Source: Avena insularis (taxonomy: Eukaryota; Streptophyta; Magnoliopsida; Poales; Poaceae). From it: 64,000 nt of DNA. Every line of letters starts with the position of its first letter. Positions within the stretch are counted from its first letter, which is position 1. The notes beneath the pieces were generated by a model. It had not been told where the DNA came from, made no database searches, and saw only the letters and a program-made list of their open reading frames with translations. Location: positions 333,729,527-333,793,526 of the forward strand of contig CM042693.1 in the NCBI GenBank assembly GCA_023614405.1, read 5' to 3'. This document shows positions 36,324 to 47,609 of the stretch, piece after piece. Made by a program: the position numbers and the translations under genes.

Positions 36324-37013
36324 TTACATGGTAATATACCGAACACCCATGGCAGTTTGGTGTTGGTCATGTTTTGCCCTCGGGAGAGGTTTAGTCAACG
36401 GATCCGCCACATTCAGATCTATGTGTACGTTGCAAATATTTATGTCACCATCTTGGACATGTTCTCGAATAGCGTGAAAACGTAGCTTGATGTGCTTCAG
36501 CTTCTTGTGTGACCTTGGTTCTTGCGCATTGGCTATGGCGCCTATGTTATCACAGTATATAGACATTGGGTCCAGCGCACTTGGAACCACACCGAGCTCT
36601 GTAATGAAATCCTTCATCCATATCGCTTCTTGTGAAGCCTCCGAAGCAGCTATGTATTCCGATTCAGTTGAAGATCTCGCCACAACGCTTTGCTTTGCAC
36701 TCCTCCAGCTAACTGCTACACCATTCAAAGTAAATACGTATCCAGATTGAGATTTAGAACCGTTTGGATCGGTGTTCCAACTAGCATCGGTGTAACCATT
36801 AACAACGAGCTGTTCATCACCTCCATAAGAAAGAACCATATCCTTAGTTCTTCTCAAGAACTTAAGGATGTTTTTGACCACTGTCCAATGATCCACTCCT
36901 GGATCACTTTGATATCTGCTAGTCAAACTAACAACATATGCAATGTCGGGTCTAGTACATAGCATGGCATACATTAGAGACCCTATGGCTGAGGCATAGG
37001 GAGTCTTACTCAT
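36324..37013 (-). pseudogene. RNase H domain of Copia polyprotein
   Basis: This is the C-terminal part of pol. RNase H motifs: VNGYTDASWNTDPNGSKSQS (first Asp region), SSTESEYIAASEASQEA (Glu) and IYCDNIGAIANAQEP (Asp), ending NVADPLTKPLP, a typical Copia terminus. The preceding connection segment has PYASAIGSLMYAMLCTRPDI. It is in a different frame from the reverse transcriptase, so a frameshift lies near 37020-37070. RNase H removes template RNA during reverse transcription. Confidence 0.9.
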
Positions 37014-37066
37014 CCTTTCTCTATCTTACATTGTTCTTTGGACTTTGAGTTTTACTCAAGGTCGTA

Positions 37067-37843
37067 TTACAACAACATGGGCAAGAACCCTTTCTTGCTA
37101 TCTTCCATTCCAAACCTCTTTAGAACTTTGTCCAAATATGTACTTTGTGACAATGATATTAGGCGTCTCGATCTATCTCTATAAATCTTTATGCCTAATA
37201 TGTAAGCTGCTTCACCAAGATCTTTCATTGAAAAACTATTATTCAAATAATCCTTGACACTATTAAGAAGGTCTACATCATTCCCAATCAACAATATGTC
37301 ATCTACATATAGTATTAAGAATGCTACAGAGCTCCCACTCACTTTCTTGTAAATACAAGCTTCTCCATGAGTTTGTATAAAACCAAAGCTTTTGATTACC
37401 TTATCAAAACGTTGATTCCAACTTCGGGATGCTTGCTTCAATCCATATATGGACCGTTGAAGTTTGCATACCTTGTTAGCATCTTTAGGATCGACAAAAC
37501 CTTTGGGTTGCATCATATACAACTCTTCATCAATGTCTCCATTGAGGAACGCTGTTTTGACATCCATCTGCCATATTTCATAATCGTAATATGCAGCGAT
37601 TACTAACATAATCCTCACAGACTTTAGCTTCGCTACTGGTGAGAAAGTCTCATCGTAGTCAACTCCTTGAATTTGTCGAAACCCTTTTGTGACAAGTCGA
37701 GCTTTATAGACAGTAACATTACCATCAGCATATGTTTTCTTCTTGAAAATCCATTTGTTCTCGACAGCCTTCCGACCATCCGGTAAGTCCATACTTGGTT
37801 TACGTACATGGATCAAATCTCGGATTTCATGGCTTCTTGCCAT
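37067..37843 (-). pseudogene. Reverse transcriptase domain of Copia polyprotein
   Basis: RVT_2-type reverse transcriptase: KWIFKKKTYADGNVTVYKAR, GVDYDETFSPVAK, WQMDVKTAFLNGDIDEELYM, CKLQRSIYGLKQASRSWNQR and the catalytic LILYVDDILLIGNDV (YVDD intact). It copies element RNA to DNA in virus-like particles. It is separated from the integrase and RNase H parts by frameshifts. Confidence 0.93.
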
Positions 37844-37916
37844 TTATTGGAATCTTGGCTCATCATCGCTTCCTCATATGTCGCAGGGTCATCGGTGTTG
37901 TCCACCAACATGACAC

Positions 37917-38327
37917 TCATAACGGGATCATACCAATCAGGAGTGGTAGGAGTTCTCGTTGACCTGCGAGGCTCTGTAGCAACTTCAACCGAAGTTTCAT
38001 GATCATCATCATTAGCTCCTCTCTTATTGGTGTAGGCGCCACAGGAACTACTTCCGGTGCTGCGCTATTCGCAAGTTCGAGAGAAGATTCAACAACCTCG
38101 TCGAGTTCTACTTTCCTTTGAGTCACTTCTTTCGATAGAAATTCCTTCTCTAGAAAGGATCCATTCTTAGCAACGAAGATTTTGCCCTCGGATCTATGAT
38201 AGAAGGTATACCCAATAGTTTCATTCGGGTATCCTATGAAGACGCATTTTTCCGCTTTGGGTTCAAGCTTGTCCGGCTGTAACTTCTTTACATAGGCTTC
38301 GCAACCCCAAACTTTAAGGAACGACAA
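37917..38327 (-). pseudogene. Integrase C-terminal / linker segment of Copia polyprotein
   Basis: FLKVWGCEAYVKKL...KCVFIGYPNETIGY is the conserved region after the Copia integrase core. It follows in frame from the integrase after a TAG near 38433. The last 40 or so residues (from about EELMMMIMKLR) are in a shifted frame. The true frame would continue toward the reverse transcriptase. Confidence 0.8.
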
Positions 38328-38432
38328 TTTAGGTTTCTTACCAAACCATAATTCATATGGTGTCGTTTCAACGGATTTAGATGGTGCCCTATTTAAAGTG
38401 AATGCGGCTGTTTCTAATGCATAACCCCAAAA

Positions 38433-39317
38433 CTATAGTGGTAAATCTGTAAGTGACATCATAGAACGAACCATATCTAAGAGAGTTCGATTACAACGTT
38501 CGAACACACCATTACGCTGTGGTGTTCCCGGCGGTGTCAATTGTGAAAGTATTCCGCATTTCTTCAAATTCTCGCCAAACTCGTAACTTAGATATTCACC
38601 TCCACGATCAGAACGTAGAAATTTAATCTTCTTGTTACGTTGATTCTCTACCTCACTTTGAAATTCCTTAAACTTCTTGAAAGTTTCAGACTTATGTTTC
38701 ATGAAATAGATATACCCATATCTACTCAAGTCATCTGTGAAGGTAAGAACATAACGATAACCACCGCGCGATGCTACACTCATTGGTCCACACACATCGG
38801 TATGTATGATTTCCAATAAGTCTGTAGCTCGCTCCATCATACCAGAAAATGGAGTCTTAGTCATTTTACCCATCAGACATGCTTCGCATCTTTCAAGTGA
38901 TTCGAAATCAAGTGATTTAAGAAGTCCATCGGAATGGAGTTTCTTCATACGCTTCACTCCGATATGACCAAGACGACAGTGCCACATATAGGTCGAGTTA
39001 TCGCTCAATTTCAAACGTTTAGCCTCAATGTTATTTATGTGTGTATTACTACAATCGAGATTCAATAAGAATAGACCATCTATCAAAGGTGCATGTGCAT
39101 AAAACATATTACTCATATAAATCGAACAACCATTATTCTCGGACTTAAACAAGTAACCGTATCGCAATAAACAAGATCCCGATATAATGTTCATGCTCAA
39201 CGCAGGCACCAAATAACAATTATTTAAGTATAAAACTAATCCCGATGGTAGATGAAGAGGTAGCGTGCCGACCGCGATCACATCAACCTTTGATCCATTT
39301 CCAACGCGCATCATCAC
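38433..39317 (-). pseudogene. GAG-pre-integrase and integrase core of Copia polyprotein
   Basis: The zinc-binding segment WHCRLGHIGVKRMKKL...CEACLMGK is followed by the catalytic core with DDE residues in HTDVCGPMS, LRSDRGGEYLS and NGVFERCNRTLLDMVRS. Integrase inserts the DNA copy into the genome. It is in frame with the gag-protease part after a TAG near 39345 and ends at a TAG near 38433. Confidence 0.93.
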
Positions 39318-39344
39318 CTCGTTCTCCGCTAGCTTCCGTTTATT

Positions 39345-40314
39345 CTACAACACCTGTTTTGAGTTACAAATATGAGCAACCGAACCAGTATCAAATACCC
39401 AGGCACTACTACGAGTACTAGTGAGATACACATCAATAACATGTATATCGGATATACATTTCTTCTTGATGTTGCCATTCTTCAAATCCGCCAAGTACTT
39501 TGGGCAATTCCGCTTCCAGTGACCTTCTCCCTTGCAGTAAAAGCACTCAGTATCAGGCTTAGGTCCAGCCCTGGTCTTCTTCGCCGGTGCGGCAACTTTC
39601 TTACCGCCCTTCTTGAAGTTTCCCTTTTGCTTAGACTTGCCTTTCTTGAATTTGGTGGTCTTATTGACCAACAACACTTGGTTCTCTTTCTTGATCTCCA
39701 CTTCTGCAGATTTCAACATGGAGAAGAGTTCTGGCAACGTCTTGTCCATGTTTTGCATATTGTAGTTCATCACAAAGTTCTTGTAACTTGGTGGTAGTGA
39801 TTGGAGGACACGGTGAATCCCCAAAGAATTAGGAATCACTATACCCAAACTTTGGAGTTTGTTTGCGTGCCCAGACATCTTAAGCACATGCTCACTAACG
39901 GAGCTGCCCTCTTCCATCTTGCAGTTAAAGAACTTTTCAGAAGCCTCATAACTCTCAACTGTCGTGTGAGCCTCAAATATCATTTTGAGTTCACGGACAA
40001 TATCATGTGGGTCATGGTTCTCAAACCTTTTCTGAAGCTCCGATTCCAAACCATACAAGATAACACAATGAACTATGGAGTACTGATTCTTCCGAGCGAG
40101 GAAAACATTCTTTACCTCATCGGTAGCATCACCGCAAAAGGGTCACCCAAATGGTGCATCCAAAGACATAGGTCAAATTACCAGCATTGAGGATAATCCT
40201 CAAATTGCGGAACCAATCCGCGAACTTGCTTCCATTGTTTTTCAACTTTTCTTTTTCTAGGAACGCATTAAAATTGATGGTAGGGGCCGCCATTGATCTA
40301 CAACATATTTGCAA
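39345..40314 (-). pseudogene. Gag and aspartic protease of Copia polyprotein
   Basis: The start MAAPTINFNAFLEKEKLKNN lies in the first segment (40314-40129). A frameshift leads to 40058-39345. That part has a UBN2-type gag region (SGHANKLQSLGIVIPNS, LQSLPPSYKNFVMNY), a Lys-rich linker, one CCHC knuckle CFYCKGEGHWKRNCP and the protease active site WVFDTGSVAHIC (DTGS). Confidence 0.9.
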
Positions 40315-41471
40315 TAGTTTAGACTAAGTTTATGACAAATTGAGTTCTAATTAATAGTTAAATTAATCTAGGTGAACTCCCACTCAAAACAATATCCCTC
40401 ACATTGTTTTAGTGATCACACGAACCAAATCCACCACATCAAAACCGATCATCACGAGAGTTGATGTAGCTTCAATGGCGAACAATCAACATGTTCATCA
40501 TATGTACTATATGATTCATGCTTTACCTTTCGGTGATCCGTGTTCCGAGACCATGTCTGTACATGCTAGGCTCATCAAGTTCAAACCTTAGCCTCCGCAT
40601 GAGCAAATATGGCTTGCTCACGTTGTATACACTCGCAGAATCTAGCACACCCGATCATCACGTGGTGCTTCGAAACAACGAGTTTTAGCAACGGTGCTTA
40701 CTAAGGATGAACACTTTAAAACTTGAAATTTGTGTGCTTGAGGGATCATCTTATAATGCTACCGTCGTTAACTAAGCAATACAAGATGCATAAAGGATTA
40801 ACATCACATGCAATTCATAATATGTGATATGATATGGCCTTTTCTTCTTTGTGCTTCCGATCTCCATCTTCAAGCACGAACATGATCTCCATGATCACCG
40901 GCATTGCATCAAGGTCAATGACGCCGTTCCATGGTTGTCGTCCACCAGCTTCAACTATTACAACTACTTTGAATAGACACATGAGTCTTAACATAATTTA
41001 AAGACAACCATATGGCTCCTGCCGGTTGCCAACTTACAATAAGGAACATTGCATACATCAAATATAATCACAATCATGGCCATATCACATCACATCACAC
41101 CCCTGCAAAACAAAGTTAGACGCCTCTAATTTTCTTTGCATATTTTACGTGGTTTGGGGCTTTCAATAAGTGTCGCTCTAACTTACGAACAATAACCACA
41201 ACGTTGATTCTTGAACTATCAAGTGCCCATTGTAAATTGGATCTATACTATGATGGGAGAGACAGACACCCGCAAAGCCACTTATGCAATACAAGTTGCA
41301 TGTTGAGCGTGGAGCAAGTCTCATGAATGATGTCATGTAAGATTAGCCCGGGCCGCTTCAACCCATCATACCGCAAGATGCAAAGTACACAAGAAGCAAT
41401 TGATAATAAAAGCACCACCGCCCATAATGACCATTGTGTTCTACTCGTGCAACAGATCTACATATAGACAC
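40315..41471 (-). other. Untranslated leader of the minus-strand Copia element
   Basis: Noncoding 1.15 kb between primer site and gag. It is matched in inverted orientation by 44905-46010 of the plus-strand relative. Confidence 0.7.
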
Positions 41472-41484
41472 GGCTCTGATACCA
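41472..41484 (-). other. Primer binding site of the minus-strand Copia element
   Basis: On the minus strand TGGTATCAGAGCC (tRNA-Met) lies one base after the LTR end ...CCCCTACA. Confidence 0.9.
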
Positions 41485-41485
41485 C

Positions 41486-42982
41486 TGTAGGGGTTCGTAG
41501 CATGGAAAACAAAAAATTTCTACCGCATGCAAACAAACAAGCCAAGATCTATCCACTAGATTGTAGCAACGAGTCGATAGAGGAACTCACCCTCGAAGAT
41601 TCCAAAGCGGTTAACGAGAGCAGATTCTCGTGGGTGATGTAGTTGTACTCTTGCCGATCTCAAGATCGCGTAGATGATCCTTCCGACGCTGCGTTCCAGC
41701 AGCTTCATTGATCGGTCACACGTTAAATTTTCGATGAAGACCTTCCTCTCCCTTGTTCCAGCAGGCAGCGGAGGTTGTAGCACTCTCCTCGTGATTCTGG
41801 CAGCACGACGGCGTGGTGTCGGAAGTAGAGGGGAGATCTCGCAGGGCTTCGCCTTAAGCCGGAGTGAGTATGGTGGACTATGAGAGAGGCCTTTGGTGAT
41901 CTAGGGTTTAGAGGTACCAAGGGGATAGTGTAGCCGGCGGCTAGGGTTTGGGATCACCCCAAGTCGGCGAGTTGGTGGTGCCCTAGGCGACGGCGGCGGC
42001 AGCAGGGGGTGGTGGCGCCGACGGCTTAGGGTTAGGGTTTGGGGTGTGTGGGAGAGGGGCAGCCCTGCCCCTCCTTTATAGGTGGGAGGGCGTGGCTTGT
42101 GAGGAGGGAGTCCTCCCCCAAGTCGGCCTCCTTGGCCGGCGGATGGAGGGAGAGGAACTCCTCCCCAAGTAGGTTTCCTACTCTCCCTCCACCAAGCAAA
42201 CTTGCCGTTTGACTTTTTCAAATTGGCGTTTGACTTTTAAACTAGGATTTGATTTCTCCCTTTAGTTTGCCCAGCCATGTTACCTAGTACATGATGCAAC
42301 CATTCCACATTGTCATGACACATTCATGTACCCTTCCCCTTCGGAGTGCCAGACCTTTCGGACCCTTCTAGAACATTCCTGGTGAAAACACCAGAATCAT
42401 TCCCCAACTCCAAAACAGGACTTTCCTTATATGAATCTTATTCTCCGGACCATTATGGATCTCCTCGTGATATCCCGGATCACATCCGAGACTCTGAACA
42501 ACATTCGGTCTCTTACTCATCATTCCATAACTACTCGACAACATCGAATCCTTAAGTGTGTCTCCCTACGGTTCGTGAATTATGCGAACATGATCGAGAC
42601 ACTTCTCCGATCAATAACCAATAGAGGAATCTGGAAATTCATATGGCTCCCACATATTTCTACGATTACTTTGCGATCGAATGAACCACTTACATACGAT
42701 ACCAATTTCCCTTTGTCTCACGATAGTTTACTTATCCGAGGTTTTGATCGTCGGTATCTCTGCATACCTAGTTCAACCTTGTTACCGATAAGTACTCTTT
42801 TCTCGTTCCCGTGATATGTGATCCCTTGTGAACCAGTCACATGCTTGCAAGCTAATTGGATGACATTCCACCGAGAGGGCCCAGAGTATATCTATCCGTC
42901 ATATGGATGGACAAATCCCACTCTTGATTCATGTGTCTCAACCCATACTTTCCGAACACTCAATGCCACCTTTATAGCCACC
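41486..42982 (-). repeat. 5' LTR of the minus-strand Copia element, truncated
   Basis: Matches 34354-about 35861. It lacks the first ~430 bp of the LTR because the plus-strand Copia LTR begins at 42983. Confidence 0.9.
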
Positions 42983-44890
42983 TGTTGGAGATATGCCCAA
43001 GAGGCAATAATAAAGTGGTTATTATCATATCTTCATACTTATGATAAATGTTTACATACCATGCTATAATTGTATTAACAGGAAACATTAATACTTGTGT
43101 GATTTGTAAACATAAAAGAGTCCCTAGTAAAGCCTCTTATTAAACTAGCTTGTTGGTTAATATATGATCATGGTTTCCTGATCATGAACATAGAGATGTT
43201 ATTAACAACAGGGTCATATCATTAGGAGAATGATGTGATGGACATACTCCTATAGTTAAGCGTAGCATAAAGATCAAGTCATTTAATATAGTTCATTTGC
43301 TATAAGCTCGATACATAGTAACCTAATTCCTTCGACCATGAGATCATGTTAATCACCATCACCGGAAGGATGCTTTGATGACATCAAACACCACACCGTA
43401 ACTGGGTGGCTATAAAGGTGGCATTGAGTGTTTGTAAAGTATGGGTTGAGGCACATGGATCAAGAGTGGGATTTGTCCATCCATATGACGGATAGATATA
43501 CTCTGGGCCCTCTCGGTGGAATGTCATCCAATTAGCTTGCAAGCATGTGACTGGCTCACAAGGGATCACATATCACGGGAACGATAAAAGAGTACTTATC
43601 GGTAACGAGGTTGAACTAGGTATGCAGAGATACCGACGATCAAAACCTCGGATAAGTAAACTATCGTGAGACAAAGGGAAATTGGTATCGTATGTAAGTG
43701 GTTCATTTGATCGCAAAGAAATCGTAGAAATATGTGGGAGCCATATGAATTTCCAGATTCCTCTATTGGTTATTGATCGGAGAAGTGTCTCGGTCTTGTC
43801 CGCATAATTCACGAACCGTAGGGAGACACACTTAAGTATTCGATGTTGTTGAGTAGTTATGGAATGATGAGTAAGAGACCGAATGTTGTTCGGAGTCTCG
43901 AATGGGATCCGGGATATCACGAGGAGATACGGAATGGTCCGGAGAATAAGATTCATATAAGGAAAGTCCTATTTCGGAGTTGTAGAATGATTCAGGTGTT
44001 TTCATCGGGAATGTTCTAGAAGGGTCCGGAAGGTCCGGCACTCCGGAGGGGAAGGGGCATGAATGTGTCATAACAAGTTGGAATGGTTGCATCATGTAGT
44101 AGGTGTCATCGCTGAGCAAAATAAAGTGATAAATCAAATCCTAGTTTGAAAAGTCAAACGCCAATTTGAAAAGTTAAACGGCAAGTTTGCTTGGTGGAGG
44201 GAGAGTAGGAAACCTACTTAGGGAGGAAGTCCTACTCCCTCCACCCGCCGGCCAAGGAGGAGGAGTTGGAGGAGGACTCCCTCCTCCCAACCGCGCCTCC
44301 CTCCCACCTATAAAAGGAGGGGCAGGGGTGCCCCTCTTCCCTACACCTCTCTCCTCTAAACCCTAGCCCTAGCCGCCGGCCTCCACCAAGTCGCCGCCCC
44401 TAGGGTTTGCCTAGCCGCCAGTTGGGCGCCCCTTGCCCTAGCCGCTGGCCTAGCTCTCTCCTTGGTGCCTCTAAACCCTAGATCGCCAAGGCCTCTCTCA
44501 TAGTCCACCATACTGCCCGGCTTAAGGCGAAGCCTCATGAGATCTCCTCTACTTCGGTACCACGTCGTCTTGCCGGAATCGCGAGGAGAGTGCTACAAAC
44601 TTTGCTGCTGGAAAAAGGGAGAGGAAGGTCTTCATCGAAAACCGAACGTGTGACCGATCATGGAAGCGCCGAACACGTCTGGAAGGATCGCTCACGCGAT
44701 CTTGAGATTGGAAGTGTACGACTACATCATCCACGAGAATCGCTCTCGTTAACCGCTGGATCTTTGAGGGTTAGTACTCTATTGACTCGTTGCTACAATC
44801 TAGTAGATAGATCTTGGCTTGATCATAGATTAGATCTTGATTGTGTGTTCATGCAGAGAATTTTTTGTTTTCCATGCTACGAACCCCTCA
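42983..44890 (+). repeat. 5' LTR of the plus-strand Copia element (1908 bp)
   Basis: Starts TGTTGGAGATATGCCCAAGA, ends GCTACGAACCCCTCA, TATA box TATAAAAG at 44309-44316. From about 43405 on it is the inverted copy of 41486-42982. Confidence 0.9.
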
Positions 44891-47609
44891 AAGGGTATCG
44901 AGCCGTGTCTATATGTAGATCTTGCAGACGAGTAGAACACAATGGTCATTGTGGGCGTTGATGCGTTTGTTGTCGATTGCTTCTTGTGTACTTTGCATCT
45001 TGTGGGATGGTGGTATGACGCGGCCCGGGCTAACCTTACATGACATCGTTCATGAGACTTGCTCCACGCGTGACATGCAACTTGTATTGCATAAGTGGCT
45101 TTATGGTGCCTGCTTTCTCCCAACATAGTTAAGATTCAATTTACAACGGTGATTGACAATACTAGTATCAATGTTGTGGTTCTTGTTAAAGTTAGAGCGA
45201 CACTTATTGAAAGCCCTAAACCACGTAAATATGCAAAGAAAATTAGAGGCGTCTAACTTTGTTTTGCGGGTGTGTGTGATGTGATATGGCCATGATTGTG
45301 ATTATATTTGATGTATGCAATGTTCCTTATTGTAAGTTGGCAACCGCAGGAGCCATATGGTTGTCTTTAAATTCTTAAGACCCGTGTCTATTCAAAGTAG
45401 TTGTAATAGTTGAAGCTGGTGGACGACAACCATGGAGCAGCGTCATTGACCTTGATCCAATACCGGTGATGATGGAGATCATGTTCGTGCTTGAAGATGG
45501 AGATCGGAAGCACAAGAAGAAAGGCCATATCATATCACATATTATGAATTGCATGTGATGTTAATCCTTTTATGCATCTTGTATTGCTTAGTTCACGACG
45601 GTAGCATTATAAGATGATCCCTCAAGCACACAAATTTCAAGTTTTAAAGTGTTCATCCTTAGTAAGCACCATTGCTAAAGCTCGTTGTTTTGAAGCACCA
45701 CGTGATGATCGGGTGTGTTAGATTCTGCGAGTGTATACAACGTGAGCAAGCCAGATTTGCTCATGCGGAAGCTAAGGTTTGATCTTGACGAGCCTAGCAT
45801 GTATGCATATGGTCTCTAACACGGATCACCAAAAGGTAAAGCATGAGTCATATAGTAGATATGATGAACATGATGATTGTTCGCCATTGAAGCTACATCA
45901 ACTCTCGTGATGATCGGTTTTGATGTGGTGGATTTGGTTCGTGTGATCACTAAAACAATGTGAGGGATATTGTTTTGAGTGGGAGTTCAACGGCAATATG
46001 ATTTAAAGTTGAACACTATTTATCATAAATTAAATCAAAGTGAATTTGCATAATTGTTGTAGTCATTGGCATCCGTTTACCACCTTGCGCTTAGTTATAA
46101 TTGAGATGATAGAACTATAGAATTATGGTTAGTTACTTTACGAACTGGTATCGTATTGTTTTGAAGTGTTAATATAAAGTTTAAAAGTCCTATTGCAAAC
46201 TTTCAGTAAGTTCCGGTTACTCCATGAAGTTTAATAACTGGTATTAAATCGAGAGTGAAAATTCCAAGAGTTAGTGTATGAGTATCATGTTTGTCTCCAT
46301 GATTCTTGATATTCAAAGAATTGTCTTAATATCAAGGTTATCTAGGATCTGAAAGAGTTGTTTCAGAAACCATGATGTGTGGAAGATATTGTGATATCTG
46401 AAACGAAGTTTTGGTTGCAACATGATAGAGCATAATATGGTAAAAGTCATGTTTTCATATTTGATGAGAATTTGCAAAGGGTTGGAGACACTAGTTGTCC
46501 TAATCCACCAAAAGGTTTTGGATAGCAACATTATACTCGCGATTCATCTTTATAAGCTAAAAGTAGCTTGATCATGAATAATTCCATGATAAGGGTGAAT
46601 ATTTGATGTAGGTAAAATATTTACCACACCAAGAGATTACTAAAGAATGGAATTTGAAAGCACACCAAACATTTGATGATGGTAATCTACTTCAAAGTGC
46701 AAGTCCAAAGACATTGGTATTTAACTATACACGCTTTGGACTATGTGTCATGTGTATGGCTCCACTATTGATGTTGATAGATTCTTTCAAACAGAAAAGG
46801 AAATACTGAAAGAGAATCTCATAAATATATGGCAGAAAAGAAAAGACTAGAATTGTTCAGCTTAAGTATATAGATGATATACATGTTATGGCTATATTCT
46901 TTGCTTATTAAACAATGTGGTTCTTAAGTATTTGATACTGAATTTGTTGGTGTGAATCGTCATACGAAACAACACAATTCATGAACTACAATGTCCTAAG
47001 TAACTAGAAAAATAATATGTGATTATGTTCATCAAGAACAAATAAAGGGTTATTGTGCTTCTTGTTAAACATCAAAGCTTGCCTTCAAGATTTGTTTTAT
47101 CAGGCATTATGAGAACAAAAGGGTTGTTCAAATAATTTCCGTAATCCATAAAAGATGGATGATTCACAAATCTCGTTGGAGAAATCACATCCATAAAACT
47201 AGTGCTAAAAATGTCGAAAGACAAATTGATTGAAAGATCACTTAGGAAGTGACATCGCCGTTTAAATTATATTGGAAAGAAAACATGAAGAAACTCCATG
47301 TGGATGGAATTTTGGAGTCCTTTTGATTTTTGATCAAATGACGCTTGTGAAACTTTCCTAGAGATAATTAAAACTTCGTTCATAGGCCAAAAGGGAACGG
47401 ATGACTAGCTTATTGGAACTTGTACATATTGTTGTACGAAGTCCATTATGTGTTAAGAGCGACGGATTTCAACTTCATATGCTTTCTCCGAAAATTTGAG
47501 TGAACATATGAATATTTACTTAATAAGGATGAAGTATGAAACATTTGAAAAGTTCAAAGACTTTCAAGATGAAGTGCAAAATCATTGTAACAAGAATATA
47601 AATAGTTTA
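44891..47609 (+). pseudogene. Decayed interior of the plus-strand Copia element
   Basis: 44891-44904 is a degenerate primer site (AAGGGTATCGAGCC). The segment to about 46010 matches the leader of the minus-strand element. Between 46010 and 47200 no coding frame survives. At about 47340-47600 fragments recall pre-integrase and integrase (GCTTGTGAAACTTT..., then TFEKFKDFQDEVQNHCNKN, the counterpart of TFKKFKEFQSEVENQRNKK). The gag-protease part appears largely lost. Confidence 0.65.

Larger units (their letters stand above)
34354..42982 (-). mobile_element. Ty1/Copia retrotransposon of the BARE/Angela type, degenerate
   Basis: In element orientation: 5' LTR 42982-41486 (missing its first ~430 bp), primer site 41484-41472, gag-protease 40314-39345, integrase 39317-38433, reverse transcriptase 37843-37067, RNase H 37013-36324, polypurine tract about 36303-36290, 3' LTR 36289-34354. 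The domain order is gag-PR-IN-RT-RH, diagnostic of Copia. At least three frameshifts and two or more stops make it non-functional. Confidence 0.93.
42983..47609 (+). mobile_element. Plus-strand BARE/Angela-like Copia element, decayed and truncated
   Basis: A complete 5' LTR (42983-44890), a mutated primer site, and about 2.7 kb of interior with no intact coding frame. The interior ends in a recognisable integrase remnant where LTR A3 begins (47610). It is the same family as the element at 34354-42982 but in opposite orientation. Confidence 0.85.

Noticed and set aside
42983..47609. Integrated virus or DNA virus sequence
   Set aside because: All recognisable protein motifs in the window are Copia or Ty3/gypsy retrotransposon domains. 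No envelope, movement or pararetrovirus coat motif was seen.
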